A stretch of 64,000 bases of DNA. Source: Utricularia gibba (Eukaryota; Streptophyta; Magnoliopsida; Lamiales; Lentibulariaceae). The DNA is taken from contig NEEC01000014.1 in NCBI GenBank assembly GCA_002189035.1, forward strand, positions 2,916,501 through 2,980,500. Reading direction: 5' to 3'. Below, one piece after another: positions 46,778 through 59,106 of the stretch. The notes under the pieces were generated by a model. That model had not been told where the DNA came from. It ran no database searches and saw only the letters and a list, made by a program, of their open reading frames with translations. The translations under genes were made by a program, and so were the position numbers. Positions within the stretch are counted from its first letter, which is position 1. Every line of letters starts with the position of its first letter.

Positions 46778-49700
46778 ATGGAGAGATTGAGGATCACGAA
46801 ATCTACAAGTGCTTCGGGCGTTGAAGGTTATTTCTCTAGATAATTGTTTATCTGGTTTTGAATTGTTTACCGGAGAAATAGCTTTTTTTCTGTTTTGGCA
46901 ATCAGAAACAATTGGATGGTAATCTAAGGTTAAATATCTTCATATTACAAGTGTGTTCCGCAGTTTCTCTTGTTCTGCAGAAACATACACTTTTTTCCAT
47001 ACCTCAGAGTTTGATTCCTTATCTTGTCCTTGTTTATTCTGAAAGCCAGCAGGAACTGTTGCTAACATTCCGAGGATTGAAAAGGTTTGATAGAAAGGGG
47101 TGTCCGCTGGAAAGCCTCTTCTTAAGTTGCCTGCCATTTTGTTGCTCATTTTCGTCTTGATCTTGGATTTTTTTTCTTTTGAGACACCGCGTATCATGGC
47201 TTTACCTATTTAAAAGAGTGACAAGGTTTTTTTGACTCGCTTTCCCTTTTTTCTTATTTTCACATGAATTCAAACTCCATTTCCATCTTTTCCTCATGGG
47301 TTCCCTCGTGTTACCTTTGTGCCGTGTTATCTGATTCCGTACAAATTTCAAAACTTACTCCCACTCTTTTTGCTGTGAAATTGTCAGTTGTTTCATTCAA
47401 TGTTTCCTGTGATTGACAGAGTTCTCCATGAGTTTCATGTTGAAAATTTGAACATTCAACAGGACTGCAACAGATTTTAAAGCAGAAATCTTCTTCAAGC
47501 TTGTTTTCAGATTCTTTTCCATGTACTGATGGAAGCAAGGTAGGGGATGAATCGTAATAATATACTTTTGTTCACGATAAGCTTTAGGTTGATTGGTTTA
47601 TCATTTTAAGTGGATCTGAGAATATTTTGATCGGGTTTCTACAGATCATTTTTGAGCTGGGAAAGAGGTCTATGATGAAAAAGTCAACGACTGAGGAAAT
47701 GCCAGCAGAGGGTGAACCCAAGAAACGAGCTCCTAGTGTTATTGCTAGGTTAATGGGTGTTGAAGCATTGCCATCCCCGAAACATGCTCATAGACAACAA
47801 AGAAGCTCAGACATTTGCCAACAGAAGACTGCTGCTCATCCTAGTTCTCAAGTTCATGATGTTCGACGCCGGAGAAGTTCAATAGACCATCAGGATTTCA
47901 AGGATGTGTACGAGGATCTGGAAGCAGCACATGCTGTAAACCAACGATGTTTTTCAGGGTGGCATCCGAGACCAATTCTGGCAACACCGGATATGATTTC
48001 TACTCATCATAACTTTCGTGATGCTGAGCATCTACAATCTGATGAAATGGTTCAAAACTGGGATGGCGTGGATGATACGTTGGAGATGCTTGAGTTCCAC
48101 GAATGTGTAATGCCGAAGTTACACAAGCAGCCTGGTTCATTTGCTGTGAAGTATGGACCGCAGATAGCTTCTAAGAGTTCTTATGGTAGCCCTATAACAG
48201 TGTTGACACCTTTGAGTTCTGAGAAGTATGATACCAATGACGGATGCAGATCAGAGAAGCATAATTTTGACGAGCTCCATTGTATTTCTTCCCTGGCACG
48301 CAAAGACGGCCTTCTCCTTGAACACCATAATCCCAACAGAGCTCGTCTACTTCGGAGTTCTCATATGTCCCTGCTGGAAGAAGATAATGAGGAAGATATG
48401 CCTCTTAAAAGAACGTTTACCCTAAAACCAAAACAGGGGAAGATCAGGTTTTCAGGGCCATCTTGTACATTGGATCATCTGCCACGTGAATATCAGTGTA
48501 AGTATCACCCTTCAAAGGAATTTCGAAATACTGGAGGTGCTCAAGAGGGATCACGGACGAGGAAATCTCCATCTCATAAAATTGGTTTTCCACGGCCAAT
48601 TTCCAGAGAAGCTATGGAGATTGCTAGGAGAATTTCTATGAGAATAAGAGAAGGCTGGGATGAATACGTGGATGCCAACTCCACTGCTTTTGGGGGATAC
48701 ACTGGGGATGAGAGCTCGAATGAAAGTGATTCCGGAAGTGATTTGGAGCTTTTTCAATCTCCTTGTAGGAAATCATTCGCTGAAACTGACTTCTGTGGAT
48801 TCCCATCTTCTTCATATGTGTCATCATCTGTTAATAGGGAAGCCAAAAAGCAGATATGCGAGCGATGGAAAATGAATCAGAAATATCAAGGCCTGGAAAT
48901 GAATCGAAATGGAAGCACACTAGCTGAGATGCTTGCTTTGTCTGATCGAGAATCCACCCCAACTTATTCAGCCTCAAAGAGTTGCCTTGGTAGGGTTAAC
49001 AGTCAGTTTCATACCTACAACGTGGCTATGAATAACAATATTCCTCTAGGTATCAGTAGCAGAGATGGTTGGAAAGACGATGTGAACACAAGGCCATCTA
49101 GATCAAGATCACTCTCTGCGTCTTTTGGCAGTTCTGCAATGTGTCTTTATGCAGATGAATTGGCAAAAAATCTGCATGAGCGCAGTTTTACGGCATCCCA
49201 TGACAGAAAGAGAGAGAAGAAAGGAAATCTAAATAGCAAAGAAGAATATTATTTGCCTATTCGTTCAAGTTCCTCTTATGAAAAGCCTTACCACTGCCAG
49301 AAACTAAATGATAATGAGGCTTACTGTTTTGAAAAGGCCAGTTTCAAGTCTGAACCGAGTTTAGCTTCTTCAGATGTATCATGTGAACCATTGAGCTCCC
49401 AAGTTGTCGTGGATGGGGGCAATGAGGTAGCTTTGGTTCTAAATCCAGGGAGCATAATCATTTCTTCAGCGGCTTCTGATATAAACCATAAGAATTCGTC
49501 TGATGGTAGCATAAACTCCGTTGTCCAGGTACAAGTTTTAATTTCGTTGAACCATCTTTGAATATTCGTTCTTTGTAATGAACAACGATTACTTTTTTGA
49601 TGGTGATTCAGGAGGCACCAGCTCTCAGGAGTTCTCATCCTGAGCCAGAGTCATCGGAAAGCTCCAAGGAAGCTGATCATTCAAGTCCAATTTCAGTCCT

Positions 49701-50434
49701 CGAAGCTCCTTGCCGTGGCGATAAATCTTCCGATCAAAGGATTGAAGAAGCCAACAGTGAACTTCATGGTGCGATCTTCTATTTCAAATATCGCATCCTG
49801 TTCATTCATGTTCAATAATCAAGTGGTTGTTTGACTTTCTTCATCCTTCTTCCTAGAGCTGCGAAAGCAACCACAGCCGCGTGAAAAGGAGCATGATGCA
49901 AATGCTAACGTTACTCCTCGGACCGATCAAGAGACTCCCAGCTCAGTTTCTGAAAACTTCACTAGCCTAGCAACAGAATGCTGGCAAAATGCCTATGTTG
50001 TCGACTTGCTGATCCGATCCCTTCCCGAAGACTCCGACTTCGGAACCAACTGGGACTACCCGTTAGACCCAAAGCTTTTCGAAGATCTCGAAAAGAAGTA
50101 TAACAATGGAGTGACGGGATCAAAGTCAGAAAGGAGGCTGCTTTTTGACAGATTGAACTCAGTTCTGTTGGAGATTTTGGAGGAGCACGTCGACTCCTTC
50201 TCCTGGGTGATGCCGAAACTCGGAGGATTGTTTTCGAAATGGGAGAAAGAAGCAGTTGGTGATGCCATCGGCAGATTGATGAATGAAGATTTCTCGCAGT
50301 GGGATGAATCAGAAAGAGGCCTGGACAAGAAGATGCAGTGGTCGGATGCCAGGGGAGAAATCAACCTTGTGGGCGTTGAAATGGAGAGTTTGTTGATAGA
50401 TGAGATTATATGGGAGTGCTGTTTGGTTTGCTAG
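46778..50434 (+). CDS. TRM-like protein with DUF3741 and DUF4378 domains, five coding exons
   Basis: Exons: 46778-46826 (MERLRITKSTSASGVEG), 47463-47539, 47645-49528, 49612-49768 and 49857-50434; splice sites are GT/AG and joins are in frame. Exon 2 encodes LQQILKQKSSSSLFSDSFPC. Exon 3 begins IIFELGKRSMMKKSTTEEMP and contains the DUF3741-associated motif RAPSVIARLMGVEALP. It continues with long Ser-rich, charged, probably disordered stretches and ITVLTPLSSEK. Exon 4 has PISVLEAP. The C-terminal DUF4378 domain runs AYVVDLLIRSLPEDSDF, LLFDRLNSVLLEILEE and a final INLVGVEMESLLIDEIIWEC. This architecture is that of plant TON1-recruiting-motif (TRM)/LONGIFOLIA-related proteins linked to cortical microtubule organisation. 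About 910 residues. No defects seen. Assignment to a numbered TRM is not attempted. Confidence 0.88.
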
Positions 50435-50784
50435 TAACTGCTTCAGATGTGGGTCAATCAGTGTTACTGTATTTAAGTATGGGCCACAGTAAATGAATAT
50501 GCCCCTTTATTGGGGACGCGTGGTCCGGGTCCTATGAAGGTCAGGCTTAAGCCAAGCCGCCCAGGTCTGCCCGGCTCTCGGAAACATCAAGAAGCGTGTG
50601 TCCGCCCCGCCGCCGTCTTTATGTTTGGTTTACTGCCACAGTTCCGCATTCTTCACCATGGAAATCCTCGACACGACCTCCTCCGGCGTTAAGCTTCTCC
50701 TGACGGTCACGACAACCTTCTTCGTTGTGAAATCAATGTCAAATGACGTCACCTCTAGTCGAAAAGACACAACCTCATGGTTAG

Positions 50785-50820
<36 letters not shown>

Positions 50821-51084
50821 AGACAACACAAACTCTGCCGTGGGTTATTCGCTATGCTGCATCACCCTTATCTTTTGTTAGTTTCTCATTAAGAAAATGA
50901 AATAAAATTGCAATAAAATGTTTGATACCGACCTTTCATCTTTGAGATGTGCTTCCTGACTTGCTTCTCACATCCCTTGCAGTGTAATGATACTCTCAGA
51001 ACAACCACCTATGTGCACAAATTCCTTAGGTTAGCAGAGCGTATTGCCAATACAGTCCCTGAATTTTAGTCAACTGAAATTGTG
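50435..51084. other. Intergenic between convergent genes
   Basis: Holds the 3' untranslated region of the TRM-like gene and, on the minus strand, of the 153-aa ORF. A run of about 30 A lies at 50789-50819. No gene identified. Confidence 0.5.
50789..50819 (+). repeat. Poly-A tract (~30 A)
   Basis: Uninterrupted A homopolymer of about 30 bases. It may be the tail of an old retroposed sequence or a simple repeat. Confidence 0.9.
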
Positions 51085-51546
51085 CTACTCATTCGGAACC
51101 TGATGATGATCATCGGAGGAGGATTCCGCCGCTTTCTCATCGGAGAACAGTTCCTCCGGCACACTGGAATCGGAAGTCGTCCTGGCCAAAACCTTCTCAT
51201 CTAACAAATACCTCATGGAGCCAGGTGGACTCGAAAAGCCTCCCGATCTGATGCAGCTCAATCTCTTCCTCCATCCAAGATTAGATGTTTTTTCCCGGCA
51301 AGCTGTTTCATTTATTCTCCTTATTGTCCTCTCGTCGCCGGAGACAACTTCGGGATCGTTGTTCTTCGGTTCCGGGAACTCTTCCATATCTTTATGGTGA
51401 TGTGGAGATGATTTTTTTGGATCGGGAAGGAGGCCGATGGCGGCTCTGGTGGCGTCTCTGATTATCGGATTGCAGCGGTCGATGGCGGGGCCAAGGCTGA
51501 GCCCAGCGGCGGAGGAAGAAGGGGAGGAGGAGTTGAAGCCTTCCAT
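51085..51546 (-). CDS. Unrecognised 153-aa plant protein
   Basis: Single-exon minus-strand ORF from ATG at 51546 to TGA at 51085. It opens MEGFNSSSPSSSAAGLSLGP and has a segment IDRCNPIIRDATRAAIGLLP. Then come a His/Lys/Glu-rich middle (SSPHHHKDMEEFPEPKNND) and a conserved-looking block WRKRLSCIRSGGFSSPPGSM followed by RYLLDEKVL. The tail is acidic and Ser-rich. No signal peptide or membrane helix. The high GC of this ORF against its AT-rich surroundings and the good codon run support a real gene. I do not recognise the family and assign no function. It is convergent with the TRM-like gene. Confidence 0.6.
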   Translation of the reverse strand: MEGFNSSSPSSSAAGLSLGPAIDRCNPIIRDATRAAIGLLPDPKKSSPHHHKDMEEFPEPKNNDPEVVSGDERTIRRINETACREKTSNLGWRKRLSCIRSGGFSSPPGSMRYLLDEKVLARTTSDSSVPEELFSDEKAAESSSDDHHQVPNE

Positions 51547-53485
51547 GTTAACCGAAAAAAAAAAAAAAAAAACTTTAAGATTGTGATTTGGGGGAATTGC
51601 AAAATGGACATGCGGTTCTCTTTAAGTAAGCCCCTCAAATTTCACGAGCTACTGAAAAACGTTTTGAAATTTAAAATATCATTTTGTATATTTGTCTTCT
51701 TTTTTTCAATAAAAATACAAGACTTTTGATTCTGAATTTAGATGTCCATAGAGGTCAAGGTATCAATGTACCAATTACCTCATTACACAATAAATAAAAT
51801 GGCAGTTGAATTTGTTTAGTCGGTTACGAATCCAAAAATCAACGCGCAAATGCTTTACCACAACTTAGCACCTACCTCCATTTGTTTATACCTTGTATTT
51901 GGTAGGCTATAATTGTAGGCATTTAAGAAATTATAAATGAAATATCGTTTTTGGTATATGAATTAGAATTTGAAAATTATTTTTAATTTGAATTATTAAT
52001 ATGGGATTTGGTGATCCCACGCTCCTTCAAAATATCATGAAAAATAATGTGTGTTCCCCATATTTAGTGAACTACTAAAGTTTCATCTCCATTAAATAAT
52101 TTTCAATCAAATATATTATTTAAAAATAAAATTCTATTAATTTCATCCTGTTTTTTGTTTAGAACCAAACCAACCCTTTATCATCAATCCGAATAATTAC
52201 ATTTATTGTTAATTCTGCAACAATATATAAACTGTCAAAATATAAATAAAAATGATCTCGAATTAGAATTCATTCTTTGAGTTTTTTTAAAAAAACAAAA
52301 ATAGATATGGAATAATATAAAATAGTGATTTTGAATCAATGTTTTGTAAATACAAAAACTAATCCATATGTATGTGTATAAATTTCAAGAACTGGCTTGA
52401 TTATACAAGTTTTGAATGCATTATCCCAAAGTAATGTAACTCAATAATTATTATATCACCGCTTATTGCTTAATAGAATTATAAAATCAATCATATATTA
52501 AAATTATTTTAACTTCTATGAGAACTATGTTCATCCTAAATGTGATTCAACAATAATATGCAATTGAATCTTTCTTTTTAGAAACTTGAGATCAATTTTA
52601 AATTCCTTCACATGCATTACAAGAAAAACAGTGTGTAAAACAAAACAAAAATTAAATGTAAAAAAACATAAACATCAATATATGTAGGAATTTGCAAAAG
52701 TATAACTTTCTCATATATCTTTAGCAAGCAAGTGCTCAAGTATACATAATCAAATCTAAAACACATAAAAACATGAAAGGTAAATAAAATAGTAAAATGG
52801 AATACTTCAAAAATGTTAAAACGACTTTAAGATTTTGAAGTCTTCTAAAACTTATTGGTAATATATTTTTAAAGATTGAGCTTTCTTGATAGATTGATAT
52901 CAAATATTTTATCTAAATATTTAAAGATTTTTCTTCAAATATTCATAATTGTTTAGGATTTTAAATAAAATATTCATTTTTATCTTCTTTTGAACTTAAC
53001 TTGATCCACCTTTGTGTTCATCTAGTTTGAGATATAATTTTTCTCTATTTTTATGTTTTGTACCAATTCAATGTTTTTGAAGTAAAAGTATATTTAATGA
53101 TTTTTTAACACATTTAAATCACTATATATTCACTTCTGCAAACATATATTGTTGTGTTTAAGTAATGTTAAAGAATGTAACTGCATCAGCGTGATTATGA
53201 AATACCAATAAAAACAATGTAAATTCATTAAAAAAACAATAATTTAAGTGACACCCTCCCTAGGTTCCACTTTGTTTATTAATTTATTATTAGGATATTT
53301 TAACATATATTGAAATCACTATATATTCACTCCTGCAAAAATATATTGTTGAGTTTAGTAATGCTAAAAAATGTCACTGCATCAGCGTGATTATGAATAT
53401 GTTAAGGTTGTTTTCTTAATTCTCAAAAGGAAACACCATTTTTAGAGTTTCATGTGTAGCCTGTTGAACTTGATAAAACAATTCT
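51547..53485. other. AT-rich intergenic region
   Basis: About 1.9 kb of AT-rich sequence with no gene. An 18-A run lies just upstream of the 153-aa ORF (51556-51573). A direct repeat pair lies near the right end (53104-53200 and 53300-53398). Confidence 0.6.
53104..53398 (+). repeat. Direct repeat pair, 197-bp spacing
   Basis: CACTATATATTCACTYCTGC followed by ATATATTGTTG and CACTGCATCAGCGTGATTATGAA-like sequence (parts) occurs at 53120-53200 and again at 53317-53398, starts 197 bp apart. Origin unknown. Confidence 0.75.
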
Positions 53486-53489
53486 TTTC

Positions 53490-53640
53490 TCAATCCAGCG
53501 GCCGCTGCAAGTGCAGAGTACAGACACACGCCAGTTGGGACTGGGCCACAGCGTGGGCCTACCGCCGGAAACGGGCTTTAAATACTGGGCCTTTTTAACC
53601 TACCCGAGCGGCGCTTCAATGGGGCCTTCCTCACAATAAC
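53490..53640. promoter_or_regulatory. GC-rich Site II (TGGGCC) cluster without an adjacent gene start
   Basis: TGGGCC occurs at 53542-53547, 53554-53559 and 53586-53591, with a further GGGGCC near 53620, in an isolated GC-rich island (GCGGCCGC at about 53500) inside AT-rich DNA. Site II elements bind TCP factors in plant housekeeping promoters. No gene start follows on either side, so it may be an orphaned or captured promoter. Confidence 0.4.
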
Positions 53641-53907
53641 GAGGTTGAGTTTTTAGTTAAACAGGTTTCCATTTGGCTGAAGTTTTTGGTAGTGTGACAA
53701 CTTTAACTTAATTCAAAAAAATAAAAGAGAGAATTGTCAATCGAAATTTGAGATTTTTTGAAAGATTTATAATTAATGTTTATTAATGTTATATTTTTCT
53801 TAAAAAAAAAAACATAAACATGGTGTTGGTTGTAATGCGTTTATTGGTTTACACATCGAATCACAAACTGATGACTATAATACGATATGATATTGATACT
53901 GCACAAT

Positions 53908-55365
53908 TCAAGAGGGTGCATCGGCAGGGCGAGGTATGGATTGCCATCCGGTGGCATGCTGGAGGAAGCATCTGAGCTCCTCCGTTGGAGGTTCGACTGT
54001 GCAGTTTTGATAGTGTTTCCAGGGATAAAACACGCAGGATTCGTGTGGGGGACTCAAACCTGGCTCCGTTTCTCCTATGAATAAGTCGCCTTCGGATTTT
54101 ATGTATCCGCTGCATTCCTTGGACTTGTCTGCAGCCTATAAAACAGCTTCCAAATGGTAGAAATGAGAGAATGTAGTGTAGATTGTCAAGAACCTGAGCC
54201 TCTGAGCACAATTTTTCAAGTCCCGCAAAGCGGAAACTGATTTTTTTTTCTTCCTGAAGTAGAGCACAAGATCCTTGTGGAAGAGTAAAGCCAACAGCCA
54301 CCCAACTCAGTGGATACTCACTAGTGACCTCTGCGTTCAAATTTAGGGATAGGATTATTGTGTGAAAGTTTTACCTTTTCTGTGTTGTAGTTGAAGGTGA
54401 TCTTCTTCTCTCCAGCTTCATATATGTTGCTCTGAGAGTATATCTGCATAGATGAGACATTTGTTAATGAAGCAAGGGGCGTACTGAATGAACATCTTAA
54501 TCATATAAAGGATCTTAACCTTGGATTCCACACTTGCACAAACGCCATATACTCCCCAATTTCTGGTGTAATTGTTATACAGATGAACTGTTCCGAATCT
54601 CACGCGTGGATGCCTCTGTCGTGTTCCGTCGAAGAAGCAATGGTGAATCGTCACCCTCATGCATCTGTCACCAATGTGTGACGCATCACCTCCAATAAGA
54701 ATCGCCTTGTTGTGGTTTGAGAATCGGCAACTAAGAGGTAAGGCAAATACATCAACAAGAAGGAAGAAGGAATGATGATTATGATAACGATCATTGAAAG
54801 TAGAGAAGCTATGGCTGACCGAGAAATGGTAATATCTGTACTTTCACGGGTGATATCAATAAGCCCATCTGAGTAATCGCTGAAGCTACAACGATCGATC
54901 CAAATGTGCTTTGACATTGGTTTTATCTGAATCGCATCAGCATCAGGCCCTTCCCCAGCTTCAAAGATGAGATTGCAAAGGATCACATGTTCACATTCCT
55001 TCAACCTCAGACCTTTCTTGCTGATTTTGATCTTTTGTCCACGACCATCAATAGTTTTATGAGATGATACAGTGAGTTGAGATGAAAGCTTTATGGTTCC
55101 AGAAACATCAAATATGATCCACAGGGGTTCCTTCAATCGGCAGCCGTAACGGAGAGAACCCGGGCCATCATCTAGAAACCAAGTCTAGGATAAGAATACA
55201 AACCATCAAAGTGAGTTGTAGTAGTTTTCGCTTTACCGTTCAAGGTGGTGACAGTGAAAACAGCACCGTGTAGCCCCCGACAGCCGAATGACCGAATCCC
55301 TCTGCTCTCCCAGCCAGAGCCCTCAAGCGCTCATCCACTCGGTGATAAGGCAAGCGCAGTGCCAT
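53908..55365 (-). CDS. Pectate lyase (polysaccharide lyase family 1), one-base frameshift in first recognised exon
   Basis: Minus-strand exons: 55365-55237, 55171-54820, 54730-54520, 54443-54375 and 54135-53908; all introns are GT/AG. The product has LRALAGRAEGFGHSAVGG, DDGPGSLRYGC and LKEPLWIIFDVSGTIKL. Next are TIDGRGQ, KHIWIDRCSFSDYSDGLIDI and TRESTDITISRC. The catalytic/substrate region is VTIHHCFFDGTRQRHPRVRF followed by VHLYNNYTRNWGVYGVCAS. The C-terminus is GWQSIPRP, as in plant PL1 enzymes that cleave de-esterified pectin in the cell wall. In the first recognised exon the run GTCGGGGGCTAC lacks one base compared with what GG-LHG needs, shifting frame before TVTTLN. All later exons are intact. 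No signal peptide was found upstream, so the 5' end is incomplete or the gene is newly inactive. Confidence 0.85.
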
Positions 55366-55780
55366 GCTCAGATTCTCGAATGAGTCGATGTATCCACATT
55401 GGGGGGATTTTATCCTCGCAGCGCTTAGATAAAACGCCTATGGGGTATTTCGTCGAATAAATGTTGTGTGAACTGGAGAAACACATAACTGACGATGATG
55501 CATAACTGAAATGTTGGTTCTTTCCTTCATTCAAAGTGAGAGTAACAGCTATTTGGATTGGGTAATTGCTTCCGATTGGGCCCCATCACAGTCAAGCTTG
55601 CACTTAATATTTGTTTAGGGTTGGAGACTTTGTTTGTTGAATGATTATATATAGTTATTTTAAAATTTGATGGAGTAAAAAATTAGAAATATTTAAATTT
55701 AAGATAAATTATATTTTTCATTGATTATAATTATTATGAGACTAATGAAATTTTCATGGTGCATAGAAAGACTTGGGTGT
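55366..55780. other. Upstream flank of pectate lyase gene
   Basis: An open frame upstream (to about 55534) is in a different frame from the lyase and lacks a signal sequence. No promoter element could be chosen with confidence. Confidence 0.4.
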
Positions 55781-55789
55781 GAGTAATGC

Positions 55790-56151
55790 CCAAACGAGAA
55801 AGCCTTTGAGAGGGAAGTGCCTCGGAAGATGATGTGCAAATGGGAATATTTAAACTAATAAGACACATGCACTGAATACTTGGGAAGAGAAACTACTAAG
55901 GGAAAAGTCTGGGTGGAGATGTGGTTGAATAACATTTTATGTAAGAAGATTGATAGAAACGTATGTAATTCTTCCATGTTTCTTATTAGTCACAAGAGGC
56001 TATTTATACATTGAAAACAAATAAATCCACCATTTTAAACCTAAACTACATAAATAAATAGTGGTATAATACAAAAGTTTGTCAATAAAAATAAAATATT
56101 TAATTCCTTTATGTCTTTTCCAGTAGTAACTCAATTACTTTCTCAAACACA
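55790..56151 (-). mobile_element. 3' LTR of a minus-strand copia element
   Basis: On the minus strand CAACTGAGGGGG (polypurine tract, about 56162-56152) is followed by TGTGTTTGAGAAAGTAATTG, the LTR start at 56151. TGTATAAATAGCC near 56010 is the LTR TATA box. The distal LTR end is not sharply defined (about 55790). Confidence 0.65.
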
Positions 56152-58520
56152 CCCCCTCAGTTGGGATTGAGATGGAGATGATAATCTCATTTTATGTAAA
56201 CACAATTGGAAAGTTGGATATGGCAATGCTTTTGTGAATGAATCAGTTGGTTGTTTTGTAGATCCTATGTGATGAAGTTCAATGAAACCATATGTAATTC
56301 CGAGTAATATGACATTCTACTTCAATATGTTTCATACATTCATGAAAGATGGGATTTTGAGCAATGTGAATTGCAAGTTGACTCTCACATGCCATCTGGA
56401 TTGTAAATGTGATGGAACTTGCAAATGAGTAAGGAGATATAAGAGCTATTTTAATTTGCAGATTAACATCCCAAAGCTACTATATTCAGCTTTGGCTGAA
56501 GATACAATCAATTGCTTCTTAGTCTTGTATGAAATCAATGATGTTCCAAATAAGACACAATTGTTAGATAAAAACCTCTAGTATCGGGACAAGTTGCCCA
56601 AGCAATATCTCCAAAATCTTTGATTTGACAATCAAATTCTAATGGAAATTAGAGACCCTTCATTTTTGTTCTCGTAAAATATTCAACATGCTTTACAGTC
56701 ACTCAATAAGTAAAGGGGAATCCAAATGTTGACTTAGTTGTTGAGTAGCATGGATAATGTACAGCTATGTAAAACCAAGATATAAAAGACATCCTACTAG
56801 TTGTTGACACTTACTAGGATCATCTAAAAGTGGATCTTCAGTTATAGATGATGCTAGTTTCAAACTTGGTGGAAAAGGAGTGGTTACTTGTTTTCTAGTG
56901 TATAGATTGAGATCTTGAATGACATTTTTGATATATTTTTGTTGGCTATAGAAAATTCTTATGGGGGAATGAATTAACTCAATACCAATATAGTAGGTGG
57001 ATTTGGGGGAAAGCATTGACCACATCAAGTTCTTGCATGCAAGATCCAACTAAAAGAATATCATCTACATAAAACAAGGTGTTACAAAGAAGTCTTGTGC
57101 CTTTAGTGAATGAGAAGTGATCAAACTCAGATCGTTTGAATAACAGGGAATTAGGAATTGAATAGAGGGATCACAGAATTGAGCATTGAGAAGATAGAGG
57201 CTATTCCAAACTAGTGCAATAACTAATATCTTTGAGTTACTATGATCTTGGAAAATGCAATGAATATTTGAAAAATAGCAAAAAATTTGAGCAGTTGCTA
57301 CAAGCATTTGGAATAATAAAAGATTAAACTTTAGATAAGTGCAAACAGGATATTACTAAGAACAAAATTTGAGGACAAGATGATAATGGCTGTGTTGGAT
57401 TGAAAAATAGCACCCTTAGCAAGAGAAATGGGATGAGGAGTAGGTAAGGTCCAGACATTTTTTAAGAGTTTTGTTTGCATGCATATATGTCTAGTAGCAC
57501 CTGAATCCACAATCCAAGTACCAAAAATATCATCTAAAGTAAGTGAAGAAATCATATTAGCAAAATCAATTATATTGAGATTTACTATAGAGTTGTTTCA
57601 ATTTCTCTTGTAAAGTTTGAAAAATATGAGAAAAATAACACTTTTGAACTATTTGATGGAGCAGTTTTAGATGTCATAGTATATGCTAAATTAATAGAGG
57701 TCTTGAAAGGAGATTTTTCTTCGAAAGCTAGGAACTCCTTATACTAATAGGATATGGGTATTCCATGAATTTAGAAATATATGTCTATAGTGTGACTAAG
57801 TTTACAACATTTTTTACACTATAGATCCCCTTATTTTAATTCTTTTTCTATCTTTCCTTTATTATCATACTTAATGTCCTTTGTACATGAGTTAATGACA
57901 GCTAACCCAATACCTTGCACTTTCAATATAAGTTACTTGCACTTTTCTTTATTGCTCCAATCTACTTATCATAGGATAGACTTTGTTAAGAGAAGGAAGA
58001 GATTCCATGAACAAGATATGATTTCTTATAGCATCATATATGTTATTAAATCCATTTAGTAAACTCTTCCCTTTCCCTAAGCTACTTTTTAAGTTCACAC
58101 TTGCAAAGAGTAGCAATGTTGCATTTGCAGGTGGCTAGTGGAGAGAGACGTTCTATCCTCCCATAGTTGACATAGTTTGCTACAGTGTGCGGAAACAGTT
58201 AAATCATTCAAAACCAAAGTGCAAACATCTCATCAAAGTTAATAAAACAGAGTCCCATTAACCTCACTAAACCCTTCTTCCAAATCTTTTCATAAATGAA
58301 GGGCATGTGAAATATAAAGAAAGGTTTAATCTAATATTGGGCATGATAGAGTTCAACAACCATGCGCATACATTGCAATCAATACAACTTCCCAAAGCAT
58401 ACAACTCATCTTAGACATTAAGCCTTTTGATTTCCTTAATACCAAACCTTAGCTTCATGTGAGTCTATAAAGCCATTTTCATAGATTGTATCCAAATATG
58501 ATACTTTATCACATTCCACT
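56152..58520 (-). pseudogene. Copia-type retrotransposon gag-pol, decayed
   Basis: Minus strand from 58520. A gag (UBN2-type) region has decayed ALGSCIDCNVCAWLLNSI (about 58370) and FNNIYDAIRNHILFMESLPS (about 57990-58050). The protease follows with TWIVDSGATRHICMQ (about 57505). Sequence near 57065-57300 is unclear. The RT C-terminal part has YYIGIELIHSPIRIFYSQQK and YIKNVIQDLN (about 56920-56990) and CQQLVGCLLYLG (about 56780). Degraded RNase H sequence runs up to the polypurine tract. Many stops; integrase was not found, so there is an internal deletion. The 5' LTR is missing, cut by the next element. Confidence 0.75.
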
Positions 58521-58524
58521 ATTG

Positions 58525-59106
58525 GGTTTCTTGTAGACATCGTATGTCATAAAAGCAGCGGAATTTTAAAAATTTTGAGAAACCCCAAACGCAGATCTTG
58601 GAATATTGTATACATCAGACAAAGGGATGCTAAAAATACCTTTCAGATGACTTTGTTGTTCACCAACCGCCAATAGCAGACGGCCTCTATGGTATCCACA
58701 CGTGGAGCACTCCGTCGATAACCTTCTCAAGGCTGTTGAATGCTGGTCGAATTCCTCAGGTGCTAGTCGAGAAAAACGCCCCCTTGTGGATCAATCTTAG
58801 AGAGCACCAAGACCTCAAAGCTTATCTGTAGATCTTAATCTTTTGATAGATATTTGGTGACATATCAAATGAAATCTCCACAAAGATCTCATCTTGTGGA
58901 GATATGTATATGTTCTAAATCTTATCTATACAAGATCTTTTATTTTGAGGTTAATCAATATTAATCTCAAAATAACTCTGTATTTAATTTATCCACTTTA
59001 CCAATTACATCTCATGTAATTGTGTCATTCTATTTTATATCGATGAGTGACTCCACTATTGTGTATGACCCTATAGGCTTCTTCAATCAAAGTCTATCAT
59101 TATCGC
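58525..59106 (-). mobile_element. Copia LTR fragment, same family as 34254-35893
   Basis: Positions 58525-59090 match 34256-34770 closely. Shared words are TTGGGTTTCTYGTAGACATC, GTATGTC and AAAAGCAGCGGAATTTTAAA, and, further on, GACCCTATAGGCTTCTTCAA. It carries about 60 extra bases near 58620-58680 that the other copy lacks. No primer-binding site adjoins it (the flank reads TATCACATTCCA). Its distal part is cut off by the element starting near 59107. Confidence 0.75.

Noticed and set aside
47311-47538. Minus-strand ORF near the TRM-like gene start
   Set aside because: Overlaps TRM-like intron 1 and exon 2 on the other strand; shadow.
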